Made by a program: the position numbers and the translations under genes. Source: an uncultured Roseateles sp. (GTDB taxonomy: Bacteria > Pseudomonadota > Gammaproteobacteria > Burkholderiales > Burkholderiaceae). Taken from it: DNA of 11,447 nucleotides. The stretch spans positions 1 through 11,447 of the forward strand of contig CAMLKW010000145.1 in NCBI GenBank assembly GCA_946480605.1, read 5' to 3'. Positions 1 to 8,019 of this stretch are shown in pieces. Position 1 is the first letter of the stretch. Each line of letters begins with the position of its first letter. A model generated the notes under the pieces. The model ran no database searches. It worked only from the letters and a program-made list of their open reading frames with translations, and was not told the DNA's origin.

Positions 1-1487
1 CCATCGGCATGAGCCACGGCGCGCAGAAGATGAACGGCATCCTGCAGGACGTGGGCCGCGGCACCCACCGCGTGGTGGCGGCGCGCTACACCTTCCGCCG
101 CCTGTTCGTGGCCGGCCTCACCGCGCTGCTGTGCGACGCCGTGGGCTTTGCCGTGCTGGCACTGATCGACATCCGCGTCATCCAGGACCTGGCCGCCAAC
201 GCCAGCATCGGCGTGGCCGTGCTGATCTTCACCAACCTCGTGCTGCTGCCGGTGCTGCTGTCTTACCTGGGCGTCAGCCCCAAGGCCGCGCAGCGCAGCC
301 TCAAGCAGGAGCAGAGCGAGCAGCTCGGCGGCGGCTGGGCCTGGCTGGCGTCGTTCACGCAGGCCAGGCCGGCCGCGCTGGCGCTGTCCATAGCCGCAAC
401 ACTGCTGGTGGGCTCGGTGGCGCTGTCCATGCGGCTGCAGGTCGGCGACCTGGATGCGGGCGCGCCCGAGCTGCGCGCCGACTCCCGCTACAACCGCGAC
501 AACGCCTACCTGGTGCAGCGCTACGCCGCCAGCACCGACATCCTGACCGTCATGGCCACCACGCCGGACGACCAGTGCACCCGCTACGACACGCTGAGCC
601 AGGTCGACGCGCTGGCCTGGCGACTGCAGCAGCTGCCCGGCGTGGAGGGCACGCAGTCGCTGGCCGGCCTGGCCAAGCTGGGCATGGTGGGTTTCAACGA
701 AGGCAACTTCAAGTGGTACGAGCTGATCGCCAATGACCAGGCGCTGGGCGGCGTGCAGACCATCGCGCCGCGCGAACTGCTCAACAAGGCCTGCTCCTTC
801 CTGACGCTGCAGGTCTTCCTGCGCGACCACAAGGCCAGCACGCTGGAGCGCGTGCTGGGCGAGGCCGAGTCCTTCATCGCCGCGCAGCCGGCGGGTGGCG
901 AGGTGCGCTTCCTGCTCGCGGCTGGCTCGGCCGGCATCGAGGCCGCCACCAACAGCGTCGTCAAGCAGGCCATGCGCGAGATGCTGTACTGGGTCTACGG
1001 CGCCGTCGTGCTGCTGTGCTGGCTGACCTTCCGCAGCTGGCGCGCCACCGTCGTGGCCGTGCTGCCGCTGGTGCTGACTTCCATGCTGTGCGAGGCACTG
1101 ATGGTGCTGCTGGGCATGGGCGTCAAGGTCGCCACGCTGCCCGTCATCGCACTGGGCGTGGGCATAGGCGTGGACTACGCGCTCTACGTGCTGGCCGTCA
1201 TGCTGCAGCGGCTGCGGGCGGGCGACAGCGTCGACCAGGCCTACCGCGCCGCGCTGCGCTTCACCGGCCGCGTGGTGCTGCTGACCGGTCTGACGCTGGC
1301 GCTGGCCGTGTCCACCTGGTTCTTCAGCCCCATCAAGTTCCAGGCCGACATGGGCATCCTGCTGGCCTTCATGTTCCTGTGGAACATGGTCGGCGCCCTG
1401 GTGCTGCTGCCGGCGCTGGCGCGCTGGCTGCTGAAGCCGGCCCGCGCGGCGCAGGCGCAGGCCCAGCCTGCGGGGCAGGCGGCATGA
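1..1487 (+). CDS. RND-superfamily (MMPL/HAE3-type) transporter, 5'-truncated
   Basis: The gene enters from the left edge; its first full codon in the window is ATC at base 3, and the ATG at base 9 is internal. About 494 residues remain, roughly the last 60% of a typical 750-900 residue two-repeat protein. What is visible: the end of the first membrane domain (hydrophobic helices at about bases 90-280), a repeat-boundary helix (about 380-430), a long periplasmic loop (about 430-970), then a second block of membrane helices from 985 to 1440. The signature [12 protein letters not shown] lies at about bases 1158-1193; its Asp codon at 1173 sits where RND/MMPL proteins keep a conserved Asp of the proton-coupling helix region. 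Family knowledge: proton-driven export or lipid/hydrophobe transport in the inner membrane. The substrate is unknown. The C-terminus ends in an Ala/Gln-rich cytosolic tail, and the stop overlaps the start of the chemoreceptor gene (ATGA). Confidence 0.9.
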   Translation, partial: IGMSHGAQKMNGILQDVGRGTHRVVAARYTFRRLFVAGLTALLCDAVGFAVLALIDIRVIQDLAANASIGVAVLIFTNLVLLPVLLSYLGVSPKAAQRSLKQEQSEQLGGGWAWLASFTQARPAALALSIAATLLVGSVALSMRLQVGDLDAGAPELRADSRYNRDNAYLVQRYAASTDILTVMATTPDDQCTRYDTLSQVDALAWRLQQLPGVEGTQSLAGLAKLGMVGFNEGNFKWYELIANDQALGGVQTIAPRELLNKACSFLTLQVFLRDHKASTLERVLGEAESFIAAQPAGGEVRFLLAAGSAGIEAATNSVVKQAMREMLYWVYGAVVLLCWLTFRSWRATVVAVLPLVLTSMLCEALMVLLGMGVKVATLPVIALGVGIGVDYALYVLAVMLQRLRAGDSVDQAYRAALRFTGRVVLLTGLTLALAVSTWFFSPIKFQADMGILLAFMFLWNMVGALVLLPALARWLLKPARAAQAQAQPAGQAA

Positions 1488-3067
1488 CACGCGGCCTGCA
1501 CTGGAGCCTGCGCCGGCAGCTGGCCGTCGGCGTGGGACTGCTGCTGTCGCTGATGCTGGGCATCGCGCTGCTGGCGCTGTGGCAGGGCGCCAGGCTGGGC
1601 GAGCAGCTGGCCCACATCGTCACCGTCAACAACCCGCGCAACGACCTGGCCCACGCGCTGCATGCGGCGCTGCTGCGCCAGCAGGTGCTGGAGCGCAGCT
1701 TCCTGGCCTACACCGAGGCGGAGGACTTCGAGGCCGGGCGCAAGCAGCTCGGCGCGGCGCAGGCCGAACTGTTGGCTGCGGAGCAGGCCCTCGATGCCGC
1801 GCTCGCGGAAGGGGATGAGTCCATCGCGCCGCTGCGCGACGCACTGGCTCAGGCCCGCGCGCTGCGTACCCAGGCGCAGCCGCTGGTCGAGTCGGCGCTG
1901 CAGGCAGCCGAGCAGGGTCGCGGCGTCGATGCGGCGCTGTCGGCCATGCTGCCGGCCGAGGGCGCGCAGAACGGCTGGGCCGACGCGGTGCGCGGCATCG
2001 TCGCCGCCATCCGCGACGCCAATGCGCGCGAGAACGCCACGCAGCAAGGACAGCAACGCGCCATGCGCCTGCAGCTGCTGGCGCTGGCCGGCCTGGCGCT
2101 GGCGCTCGGCGCCACACTGGCCTGGGCGCTGTACCGCAGCGTCATGCGCCCGCTGCAGCAGGCCGTGCGCCTGGCCGAGCGCATCGCGCAGGGCGACCTG
2201 CAGGCCGCCGTGGCGACGCAGCGCGGCGACGAGTTCGGCCGCCTGCTCAGGTCAATAGCCGACCTGCAGCGCGCGCTGCGCGAGACCGTCTCGGACCTGC
2301 GCCAGTCGGCCGACCTCGTCGACGCCGCCAGCCGCGATATCGCGGCCGGCAGCCAGTCGCTGTCGCAACGCACCGAGGCCGGCGCCGCGCGGCTTCAGCA
2401 GGCCGCTGCCACCGTGCACGGGCTGGTCGGCCTGGCCGAGCAGGCCGACCGCGCCGCCGCCAGCGCCAACAGCGGCGCCGAACAGTCGCGCAGCCTGGTG
2501 GCGCAGGGCCGCACGGCCATGACCGAGCTGGCCGGGCGCATGGGCGAGATCGCCACCGCCGCCGGCCGCACGACCGAGATCGTGCGCAGCATCGAGGCCA
2601 TCGCCTTCCAGACCAACATCCTGGCGTTGAACGCGGCCATCGAGGCGGCGCGTGCCGGCGACGCCGGGCGGGGCTTCGCGGTCGTGGCCGGCGAGGTGCG
2701 CCAGTTGGCGGCCCGCTCGGCCCAGGCCGCCGCCGAGATCGGCCGGTTGAGCGCCGACACGCGGCAAGGCGTCGGCGCCGGTGAGCAGTCGGTGCAGGCG
2801 GCTGGCGCGGTGGTCGATGCGCTGCACCTGGCCGCCGAGCAGGTCTGGCAGGTCGTGCAGCAGTCGGCCCAGGCCGCGCGGCTGCAGCGGGACCAGCTGC
2901 AGGAGGTCAACCACAGCGTCAGCCAGCTCGACCACCAGACCCAGCACGACGCCGCGCTGGCCGAGCAGCTCAGCGCCTCGGCCGCCGCGCTGCAGGGCAG
3001 CGCCAGCACGCTGCTGCGCGGCGTGGGGCGCTTCCAGCTCGACTCGACGGGGGCGCCCAAGTGCTGA
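1484..3067 (+). CDS. Methyl-accepting chemotaxis protein (transmembrane chemoreceptor)
   Basis: A 527-residue chemoreceptor. The ATG at 1484 overlaps the transporter stop as ATGA; the frame is open further upstream, but that part is shadow of the RND gene. Visible layout: a short basic N-terminus, TM1 at about residues 12-34, a helical periplasmic sensor domain at about 35-193 (Ala/Gln/Leu-rich, four-helix-bundle type), TM2 at about 196-217, HAMP at about 218-270, then the cytoplasmic coiled-coil signalling domain. The hairpin tip is canonical: [20 protein letters not shown] from residue 370, then [20 protein letters not shown]. This is the region that binds CheA and CheW and builds receptor trimers. 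No C-terminal NWETF-type pentapeptide for CheR/CheB is present. The stop overlaps the next gene, a periplasmic binding protein, by 7 bases. By inference that protein may present ligand to this receptor. Confidence 0.95.
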   Translation: MTRGLHWSLRRQLAVGVGLLLSLMLGIALLALWQGARLGEQLAHIVTVNNPRNDLAHALHAALLRQQVLERSFLAYTEAEDFEAGRKQLGAAQAELLAAEQALDAALAEGDESIAPLRDALAQARALRTQAQPLVESALQAAEQGRGVDAALSAMLPAEGAQNGWADAVRGIVAAIRDANARENATQQGQQRAMRLQLLALAGLALALGATLAWALYRSVMRPLQQAVRLAERIAQGDLQAAVATQRGDEFGRLLRSIADLQRALRETVSDLRQSADLVDAASRDIAAGSQSLSQRTEAGAARLQQAAATVHGLVGLAEQADRAAASANSGAEQSRSLVAQGRTAMTELAGRMGEIATAAGRTTEIVRSIEAIAFQTNILALNAAIEAARAGDAGRGFAVVAGEVRQLAARSAQAAAEIGRLSADTRQGVGAGEQSVQAAGAVVDALHLAAEQVWQVVQQSAQAARLQRDQLQEVNHSVSQLDHQTQHDAALAEQLSASAAALQGSASTLLRGVGRFQLDSTGAPKC

Positions 3068-4164
3068 GGCGCCGCGCCGCGCTGGTCGCCCCGCTGCTGG
3101 CCGCCCTGCCCGCGCTGGGCCAGCCGGCAGGCGCCCCGGTGGTGCTGGGCCAGTCCCTGCCCATGACCGGCACGGGCTTCACCACCGCCAACCGCGTGCG
3201 GGCCGGCGCGCTGCTCGCCGTGGAGCGGGCCAACGCCGGCGGCGGCGTGCTGGGCCGACGCGTGGAGCTGCTGACGCTGGACGACGGCGGCGACGCCCGG
3301 CGGCTGGCGGACAACGTGCGCCGCCTGCGCGAACAGGGCGCGCTCGCGGTGCTGAACTGCGTTGGCGAACAGGCCTGCCATGCCGCCGCGCAGGCCAGTG
3401 CCCAGGCCGGCCTGCCGCTGGTGGGCCCGTTCTCTGGCGACGCGCGGCTGCGCGCGCCGGCATGGCGCCATGTGTTCACGCTGCGCCCCGACGATGCCCG
3501 CGAGGCCCAGCTGCTCGCCGGCCAGTTGCGCGTGCTGTCGGTGGCCCAGGTGGCACTGCTGGCCGACGGCCACGAGCCGGTGCGCGAGGCCGCGCTGGCC
3601 CGCGCGCTGCAGGCCGCCGGCATCACCGTGCTGCGGCTGCAGATCGACCCCGCGCGGCCGGCGGCTGCGCTGGCGCAGGCCTCCGACGCGGCCGGCGCCG
3701 CCGTGCTGAGTCTGGGCCCCGACAGCCTGGAAGCGCTGAGCCAGACCGCGCCCACCACCGTCGTGGGCCTGCCGGCGATGCTGATGACGGCGCCCAGCAC
3801 CGGCCTCACCGAGCAGATGCGCATGCTGCGCGGCCACGGCCTGGGCTTCACGACCGTGCTGCCCAACCCCGAGGCCTCGCAGCTGCCGCTGGTGCGCGAC
3901 TTCGGCCGCGACGCCGAGCGCTTCGGCTCGCCGGACGCCGTCACCTTCGAGGGCCTGGGCGGCTATCTGCACGCCCTGCTCTGCATCGAGGCCTTGCGGC
4001 GCGGCCGCAGCGCCGACACGCCCGCCGACCTGGTGCGCGCGCTGCAGGCCTGGGGCCGCCGGCCGCTGGGCGGCTTTGACTTGAACCTCACGCCGGAACA
4101 GCGCCACGGCTCGGACTTCGCCGAACTGGGCGTGCGCGGCCGCGACGGCGTGGCCCGCCGTTGA
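3061..4164 (+). CDS. Periplasmic type-1 substrate-binding protein (LivK/Peripla_BP_6-like)
   Basis: A 367-residue protein starting with GTG at 3061, inside the last codons of the chemoreceptor; a G-rich stretch (GGGGGC, about 3050-3055) may serve as ribosome binding site. The N-terminus [20 protein letters not shown] is a Sec signal peptide with probable cleavage near residue 20-25. After it comes [13 protein letters not shown], the first strand and loop typical of branched-chain-amino-acid-type binding proteins, followed by alternating Rossmann-like strands and helices. [18 protein letters not shown] near the C-terminus matches the family's conserved helix. Family role: binds small ligands in the periplasm for ABC import or for sensing. 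No ABC permease or ATPase gene is visible here, while a chemoreceptor lies directly upstream. That favours a sensing role or an orphan binding protein. The ligand cannot be predicted. Confidence 0.85.
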   Translation: MLRRRAALVAPLLAALPALGQPAGAPVVLGQSLPMTGTGFTTANRVRAGALLAVERANAGGGVLGRRVELLTLDDGGDARRLADNVRRLREQGALAVLNCVGEQACHAAAQASAQAGLPLVGPFSGDARLRAPAWRHVFTLRPDDAREAQLLAGQLRVLSVAQVALLADGHEPVREAALARALQAAGITVLRLQIDPARPAAALAQASDAAGAAVLSLGPDSLEALSQTAPTTVVGLPAMLMTAPSTGLTEQMRMLRGHGLGFTTVLPNPEASQLPLVRDFGRDAERFGSPDAVTFEGLGGYLHALLCIEALRRGRSADTPADLVRALQAWGRRPLGGFDLNLTPEQRHGSDFAELGVRGRDGVARR

Positions 4165-4178
4165 CCCGAACCATGAAC

Positions 4179-4183
4179 GGAGA
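4179..4183 (+). promoter_or_regulatory. Shine-Dalgarno deciding the esterase start
   Basis: GGAGA lies about 7-8 bases before the ATG at 4191. The in-frame alternatives, TTG at 4161 and ATG at 4173, have no comparable purine-rich site. The ATG at 4191 is therefore preferred. Confidence 0.6.
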
Positions 4184-4190
4184 CCGCCCG

Positions 4191-5933
4191 ATGCCCCCCC
4201 CCCGACTCCCCGCCCCGTTCAGCCGCCGCGACACGCCCACGGGCGCCGTCATCGGCTCGCGCGAACCCGCCAGCGCCGGCGGCGAAGTGCATGCCTGGCG
4301 CGGCCTGCGCTACGCCGCGCCGCCGCTGGGCCCGCTGCGCTGGCGCGCGCCGCAGCCGGCGCTGCGCCGTGAGGGCGAGCTGCAGGCGCTGAGCCACGGC
4401 GCCATCGCGCCGCAGTTCGCCGGCCGCATCGCCGCGCTGCCCGCCAGCCAGCACGGCCAGGTCGTCGGCGACGAGGACTGCCTGTGGCTGAACGTGTTCG
4501 CCCCCGTCGATGTGGAGGGGCCGCTGCCGGTCATGGTGTGGATACACGGCGGCGGCAACGCCGTCGGCACGGCCGCCACCTTCGACGTGGCCCGCAACCT
4601 GGCCGCGCAGGACCGCGTCATCGTCGTCACGGTGAACTACCGCCTGGGCGTGCTGGGCTGGTTCGCCCACCCGGCGCTGCAGCAGGCGCCGGACCTGAGC
4701 GACGAGGACCGCTCAGGCAACTTCGCGCTGCTGGACCTGATCGCCGCGCTGCGCTGGGTGCAGAGCCACATCGCGGCCTTCGGCGGCGACCCGGGCTGCG
4801 TGACGATCTTCGGCGAATCGGCCGGCGGCCAGCAGGTGCTGATGCTGCTGGCCAGCCCGCTCGCCGCAGGCCTGTTCCACCGCGCCATCGCGCAGAGCCC
4901 GGTGTGCGAGAGCTTCAGCCGCGAGGAGGCTGTGAGCGGCCTGGACTCGCCGCTGGACAGCCGCCGCTGCGGCAGCGAGGAGGTGGTGCGCCGGCTGCTG
5001 GCCCGCGCCGGGCTGGCGGCGGCGCCCGCTGACCTGGCCGCCTGGCTGCGCAGCCTCAGCCCGGCCGAACTGCTGGCCGTGCATGCGCCCGGCAGCGAAG
5101 GCATCTATCTGACGCCGCGCCCCATCCGCGACGGCGTCGTGCTGCCGCTGGCGCCGCTGCCGGAGGTGTTCAGCCAGGGCGACTGGAACCGCGTGCCGGT
5201 CTTGCTGGGCAGCAACCGCGACGAGTTCCGCACCTTCCTGGCCGGCAAGCCCGAGCACTGCCGGTTGATAGCCGGCAAGCTGCCGGTGCTGAAGGACCGC
5301 GCCGCCTACCGCTACGAGTCCGGCATGATGTCGCGCGCCTGGCGCGCGCACCACATCGACCGCCCGGCCGACGCGATGCTGGCCGGCGGCCATGCCGACC
5401 TCTGGACCTACCGCTTCGACTGGGACGAGGCGCCGGCCATCCCCTTCATCCGCCCCGACCTGCTGCTCGGCGCGGCCCATGCGATCGAGCAGGCCTTCGT
5501 CTTCCGCGACCTGGCCGGCGAGTTCGACATCTTCCAGGTCAACACGCCCTTCAACCGCCCCGGCCGCCGCGCGCTCTGCGATGCGATGGGCTCGGCGTGG
5601 ACCAGCTTCGCCCGCCAAGGCCGGCCCGAGCTGCCCGGCGGCGCGGCCTGGCCGGCCCGCCGGCTGCAGGGCGCCGACAGCCTGTTGATCGACACACCGC
5701 GCGACGGCGGGCTGCGCATGGCCGCGCTGCGCGAGTCGCTGGCCACGCTGCAGGCCGAGCTGGAGCAGCCGTCCGACCACAGCCCCCTGCAACGCCTGCG
5801 CTGCTTCGCGCGGCTGTTCCTGTGGACGCCGCTGCTCGCGGGCGTCGTCGATGCCGCCGCCTACGAGCGGCTGCGCGCCCGGCTGGGCCGCAGTGAGGCG
5901 GCAGAGGTGTTCCGGCCAGCGATGGAAATCTAG
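4191..5933 (+). CDS. Type-B carboxylesterase (para-nitrobenzyl esterase-like)
   Basis: A 580-residue alpha/beta-hydrolase of the COesterase family, which hydrolyses carboxylic esters. Visible motifs in order: the N-terminal WRGLRYAAPPLGPLRWRAPQ, EDCLWLNVFAP, oxyanion loop HGGG at residues 119-122, nucleophile Ser210 in FGESAGG, Glu345 in GSNRDEF and His430 in GAAHAIE. The Ser-Glu-His triad is therefore complete. No signal peptide is seen, so it is probably cytosolic. It is longer than typical bacterial pNB esterases (about 490-500 residues), with an additional C-terminal helical stretch of about 60 residues. It lies 26 bases after the binding-protein gene and is likely in the same operon. The coding sequence starts with a run of ten C bases. 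The stop codon is shared, through a CTAG palindrome, with the convergent HxlR gene. The natural substrate is unknown. Confidence 0.93.
   Translation: MPPPRLPAPFSRRDTPTGAVIGSREPASAGGEVHAWRGLRYAAPPLGPLRWRAPQPALRREGELQALSHGAIAPQFAGRIAALPASQHGQVVGDEDCLWLNVFAPVDVEGPLPVMVWIHGGGNAVGTAATFDVARNLAAQDRVIVVTVNYRLGVLGWFAHPALQQAPDLSDEDRSGNFALLDLIAALRWVQSHIAAFGGDPGCVTIFGESAGGQQVLMLLASPLAAGLFHRAIAQSPVCESFSREEAVSGLDSPLDSRRCGSEEVVRRLLARAGLAAAPADLAAWLRSLSPAELLAVHAPGSEGIYLTPRPIRDGVVLPLAPLPEVFSQGDWNRVPVLLGSNRDEFRTFLAGKPEHCRLIAGKLPVLKDRAAYRYESGMMSRAWRAHHIDRPADAMLAGGHADLWTYRFDWDEAPAIPFIRPDLLLGAAHAIEQAFVFRDLAGEFDIFQVNTPFNRPGRRALCDAMGSAWTSFARQGRPELPGGAAWPARRLQGADSLLIDTPRDGGLRMAALRESLATLQAELEQPSDHSPLQRLRCFARLFLWTPLLAGVVDAAAYERLRARLGRSEAAEVFRPAMEI
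4194..4203 (+). repeat. Homopolymeric C10 tract directly after the esterase start codon
   Basis: Ten consecutive C bases follow the ATG at 4191 and encode Pro-Pro-Pro plus the first base of an Arg codon. Tracts of this length are prone to slipped-strand mispairing, and they are also a common site of sequencing error. Gaining or losing one base would put the whole esterase out of frame. Confidence 0.9.
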
Positions 5934-6325
5934 GAGGCTGCCGGGCTTTGGGCCTGCAGCGAGCGCATCAGGTTGCCCTCCACGCAGTCCACCAGCGCAT
6001 GCACGTGGGCGGCAATGTCCTGCCCCAGCGGCGTCAGCGTGTACTCGACGTGCGGCGGTACCACCGGCCGGGCATGGCGCTCGATGAGTCCGTCGCGGGC
6101 CAGCGTCTGCAGCGTCTGCGCCAGCATCTTCTCGCTGACGCCCTCGGCCCGCCGCCGCAGGTCGCTGAAGCGCAGCCTCCCCTCGTCGCGCAGCGTGACG
6201 AGGATCAGCACCGCCCACAGGCTGGTCACATGCTGGAACAGCTGCCGCGACGGGCAGCGCGCGGCGAACAGCGCGCCGCGCGAATGCGCGGCGGCGCCGC
6301 TGTCGGGCTGAGAGGAGACTTTCAT
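5930..6325 (-). CDS. HxlR-family winged-helix transcriptional regulator (YtfH/QorR-like)
   Basis: A 131-residue DNA-binding protein. The chosen start is ATG (6325-6323 on the minus strand), because AAGGTGA precedes it with 5 bases between AAGG and the ATG. A GTG at 6331 is in frame but has no such site. HxlR hallmarks are visible: conserved Cys24-Pro25 near the N-terminus, SLWAVLILVTLRDEGRLRF (from residue 35), the recognition helix region GVSEKMLAQTLQTLARDGLI (residues 62-81), and the wing VEYTLTPLG (93-101). A second cysteine, Cys114, lies in the C-terminal dimer helix. Relatives such as YodB and QorR sense quinones or oxidants through cysteines and repress an adjacent quinone reductase. 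The divergent neighbour here is exactly such a gene, so autoregulation and qorB repression are likely (inference). The stop overlaps that of the convergent esterase by 3 bases, within the 4-base CTAG. Confidence 0.92.
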   Translation of the reverse strand: MKVSSQPDSGAAAHSRGALFAARCPSRQLFQHVTSLWAVLILVTLRDEGRLRFSDLRRRAEGVSEKMLAQTLQTLARDGLIERHARPVVPPHVEYTLTPLGQDIAAHVHALVDCVEGNLMRSLQAQSPAAS

Positions 6326-6406
6326 ACTCACCTTGAGGTACGTACTTACGAAAACGACTGTACGCTACTAGAGTGCCGGCTTTTCCACCACCCTCATCAC
6401 ACGCCC
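6326..6406. promoter_or_regulatory. Divergent hxlR-qorB promoter region with likely operator
   Basis: This 81-base region is the only clear AT-richer spot between the two divergent genes. It contains a perfect 8-base palindrome, GTACGTAC, at 6338-6345, and a related GTACGCTAC at 6360-6368. The GTAC motifs start 22 bases apart, about two helical turns. Such spacing would suit one or two dimers of the HxlR protein. A TTGAGG (6333-6338) and TACTAG (6366-6371) are weak promoter-like elements, but no pair has good spacing, so exact promoters are not called. No Shine-Dalgarno is visible before the qorB ATG. Confidence 0.5.
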
Positions 6407-7282
6407 ATGCTTGCCCTTTCCGGCGCCTCCGGCGCACTCGGCCAACGCGTCCTGCACCACCTCGTCCGCACGCTGGGCCATCCCGCCAGCCAGGTCCTGG
6501 CACTGACGCGCCAGCCCGCCACGCTGGCCGCCTGGGCCGAGCAAGGCGTGCAGGTGCGCGCCTTCGACCTGGACGCCCCCGCCACCCTGCCCGCCGCGCT
6601 ACAGGGCGCCAGCCGCCTGCTGCTGATCAGCACCGACGCCGTCGGCCGCCGCCTGGCCCAGCACCAGGCCGCCATCGCGGCGGCGCGCGCGGCCGGCGTG
6701 CAGCACGTCGTCTACACCTCCATGCCCGGCCCCGAGGACTCGCCGCTGCTGCTGGCGCCCGAGCACCTGGGCACCGAGCAGGCGCTGGCCGCCGCCGGCC
6801 TGGCCGGCTGGACGGTGCTGCGCAACCACTGGTACTTCGAGAACCTGCTGGGCAGCCTGCCGCATGCGCTGGCCGACGGCCAGTGGTACACCGCCGACCA
6901 AGGCCAGCCCAGCGCCGACATCGCCCGCGATGACCTGGCGCTGGCCGCCGCCACCGCGCTGGTTGACGGTTTCGCCGGCCAGCGCGTGCTGACGCTGTCC
7001 GGCCCCGAGGCGCTGACCAAGGCCGACATGGCACGCCGCATCAGCGCCGCCACCGGCCGCGGCCTGAGCGTGGTGCAGGTGCCGCTGGCCGCCATCGTCG
7101 ACGGCCTCAAGGGCGCTGGCCTGCCGCCGCAGCTCGCCGAGGTGTTCGCCTCGTTCGACACCAACACCGCCGCCGGCCGCGTGGCCCAGGTGACGGGCGA
7201 CTTCGAGGCGCTGACCGGCCGCAAGCCGCAGAGCTTCGACGACTGGCTGGTGCACAAGGCCGACGCGCTGCGGGCGCTTTGA
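6407..7282 (+). CDS. qorB: NAD(P)H:quinone oxidoreductase type 2-like, NmrA/SDR family (QorB/YtfG)
   Basis: A 291-residue atypical short-chain dehydrogenase. The ATG at 6407 is the first Met and starts directly with the dinucleotide-binding strand and loop LALSGASGALGQRV (GxxGxxG at Gly6, Gly9, Gly12). The order of motifs follows E. coli YtfG: LQGASRLLLIST, then QHQAAIAAARAAGVQHVVYTS, then LRNHWYFENLLGSLPHAL (YtfG has LRNGWYSENYLASAPAAL, from memory). The length is close to YtfG (286). Family role: two-electron reduction of quinones with NADPH, protecting the cell from electrophile and redox stress; it acts in the cytoplasm. The divergent HxlR regulator matches the ytfH-ytfG arrangement. The gene ends in a TTGA overlap with the following outer membrane protein gene. 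An NmrA-like redox-sensing role without catalysis is a less likely alternative. Confidence 0.85.
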   Translation: MLALSGASGALGQRVLHHLVRTLGHPASQVLALTRQPATLAAWAEQGVQVRAFDLDAPATLPAALQGASRLLLISTDAVGRRLAQHQAAIAAARAAGVQHVVYTSMPGPEDSPLLLAPEHLGTEQALAAAGLAGWTVLRNHWYFENLLGSLPHALADGQWYTADQGQPSADIARDDLALAAATALVDGFAGQRVLTLSGPEALTKADMARRISAATGRGLSVVQVPLAAIVDGLKGAGLPPQLAEVFASFDTNTAAGRVAQVTGDFEALTGRKPQSFDDWLVHKADALRAL

Positions 7283-7959
7283 AGCCCGCTTCGGCACTGC
7301 TGCTTGCGGTGTGCGCCGGAACCGCCGCCGCGCAGACGCGCAGCCTCAGCGGCGAGCTGGCCGTCAGCAGCGAGCTGACGGAACGCGGCGCCTTCGTCGG
7401 CCTGCGGCGCCCGATCGCCCAGGCGGCAGTGTCGCTGTACGACGCCACCGGCTGGTCGGCCGGTGGCGCGCTGGGCGTGCCGAGCACCGGCCTGCGCAGT
7501 TCTCGCGTGGTGCTACGCGCCGCCCACGACCGGCCGCTCGCCGACGACTGGCAGCGCCAGGTCGCATTGCAGTACTACGGCTACCCAGGCGGTGGCCCGG
7601 CGGGTCGCGGCTTCGACCGTTGGGAGGCGGCGCTGGAGCTGCGCTGGCGCGACCGCTTCATGGTGGGCGCGACCGGCTTCCACTACCTGCACCCGGCCCC
7701 CGACACCCCCGCGCTGCAATGGGCACTGGACGCGGGCGGCCGCTGGTCGCTGGCACCGCGATGGTCGGTCCAGGCGGCGCTGGGCCTGGCGCGCGTGCGC
7801 AACCGCGGCAGCTACGCCTACGGCAGCCTGGGCCTGGCCTGGCAGGCGGGCGACTGGCGGGCCGAGGCCAACCTGCTCGGGTCCAGCGCGCAGGCGCGCC
7901 GCCTGATGCCCGGCAGCACGCCGGGCCACCTGTCCCTCGCGCTGACGCGAATGTTTTGA
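7279..7959 (+). CDS. Putative outer membrane beta-barrel protein (TorF/Gcw_chp-like)
   Basis: A 226-residue protein with an unusual TTG start at 7279, overlapping the qorB stop as TTGA. The start is supported because it yields a proper signal peptide (MKPASALLLAVCAGTAAAQ), with cleavage likely after AAA or AQ; no in-frame ATG exists upstream or within the first part. The mature protein is rich in alternating aromatic and polar strands (for example WEAALELRWRDRFMVGATGF and YAYGSLGLAWQAGDWRAEAN) and ends in Phe, as outer membrane barrels do for BAM recognition. The early motif SGELAVSSELTERG resembles the start of the TorF/Gcw_chp family, but this assignment is from memory and tentative. It could serve the qorB unit or the sigma-factor operon, which starts 60 bases downstream. 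No transported substrate can be inferred. Confidence 0.65.
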   Translation: MKPASALLLAVCAGTAAAQTRSLSGELAVSSELTERGAFVGLRRPIAQAAVSLYDATGWSAGGALGVPSTGLRSSRVVLRAAHDRPLADDWQRQVALQYYGYPGGGPAGRGFDRWEAALELRWRDRFMVGATGFHYLHPAPDTPALQWALDAGGRWSLAPRWSVQAALGLARVRNRGSYAYGSLGLAWQAGDWRAEANLLGSSAQARRLMPGSTPGHLSLALTRMF

Positions 7960-7970
7960 CGGGACTGCAA

Positions 7971-7989
7971 CCGCGCGCGCCGAGCGCGG
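7971..7989 (+). terminator. Small GC-rich hairpin after the outer membrane protein gene
   Basis: CCGCGC at 7971-7976 pairs with GCGCGG at 7984-7989 over a 7-base loop, 11 bases after the stop. No T-tract follows, so this is at most a weak or Rho-assisted terminator, or chance in GC-rich DNA. Confidence 0.25.
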
Positions 7990-8019
7990 CACACACGGCC
8001 AGGACTTGACCCCGATGCC

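Noticed and set aside
1016..1483. N-terminal extension of the chemoreceptor frame
   Set aside because: The part before 1484 is Arg/Gly/Ala-rich shadow of the RND gene. The ATG at 1484 gives a normal N-terminus with TM1 at residues 12-34.
2395..4107. Minus-strand open frame of 570 codons across the chemoreceptor and binding-protein genes
   Set aside because: Low-complexity Gln/His/Gly/Ala composition and no motif. It spans two well-supported plus-strand genes.
4161..4190. Upstream starts for the esterase (TTG 4161, ATG 4173)
   Set aside because: Neither has a Shine-Dalgarno, whereas the ATG at 4191 has GGAGA at proper spacing. ATG 4173 remains possible but less likely.
6326..6331. GTG start for HxlR at 6331
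   Set aside because: It overlaps the AAGGTGA ribosome site that serves the ATG at 6325, and adds only two residues.
4713..6503. Minus-strand open frame of 596 codons across the esterase and hxlR
   Set aside because: It conflicts with the complete esterase on the other strand and with the HxlR gene in another frame. The composition is antisense-like.
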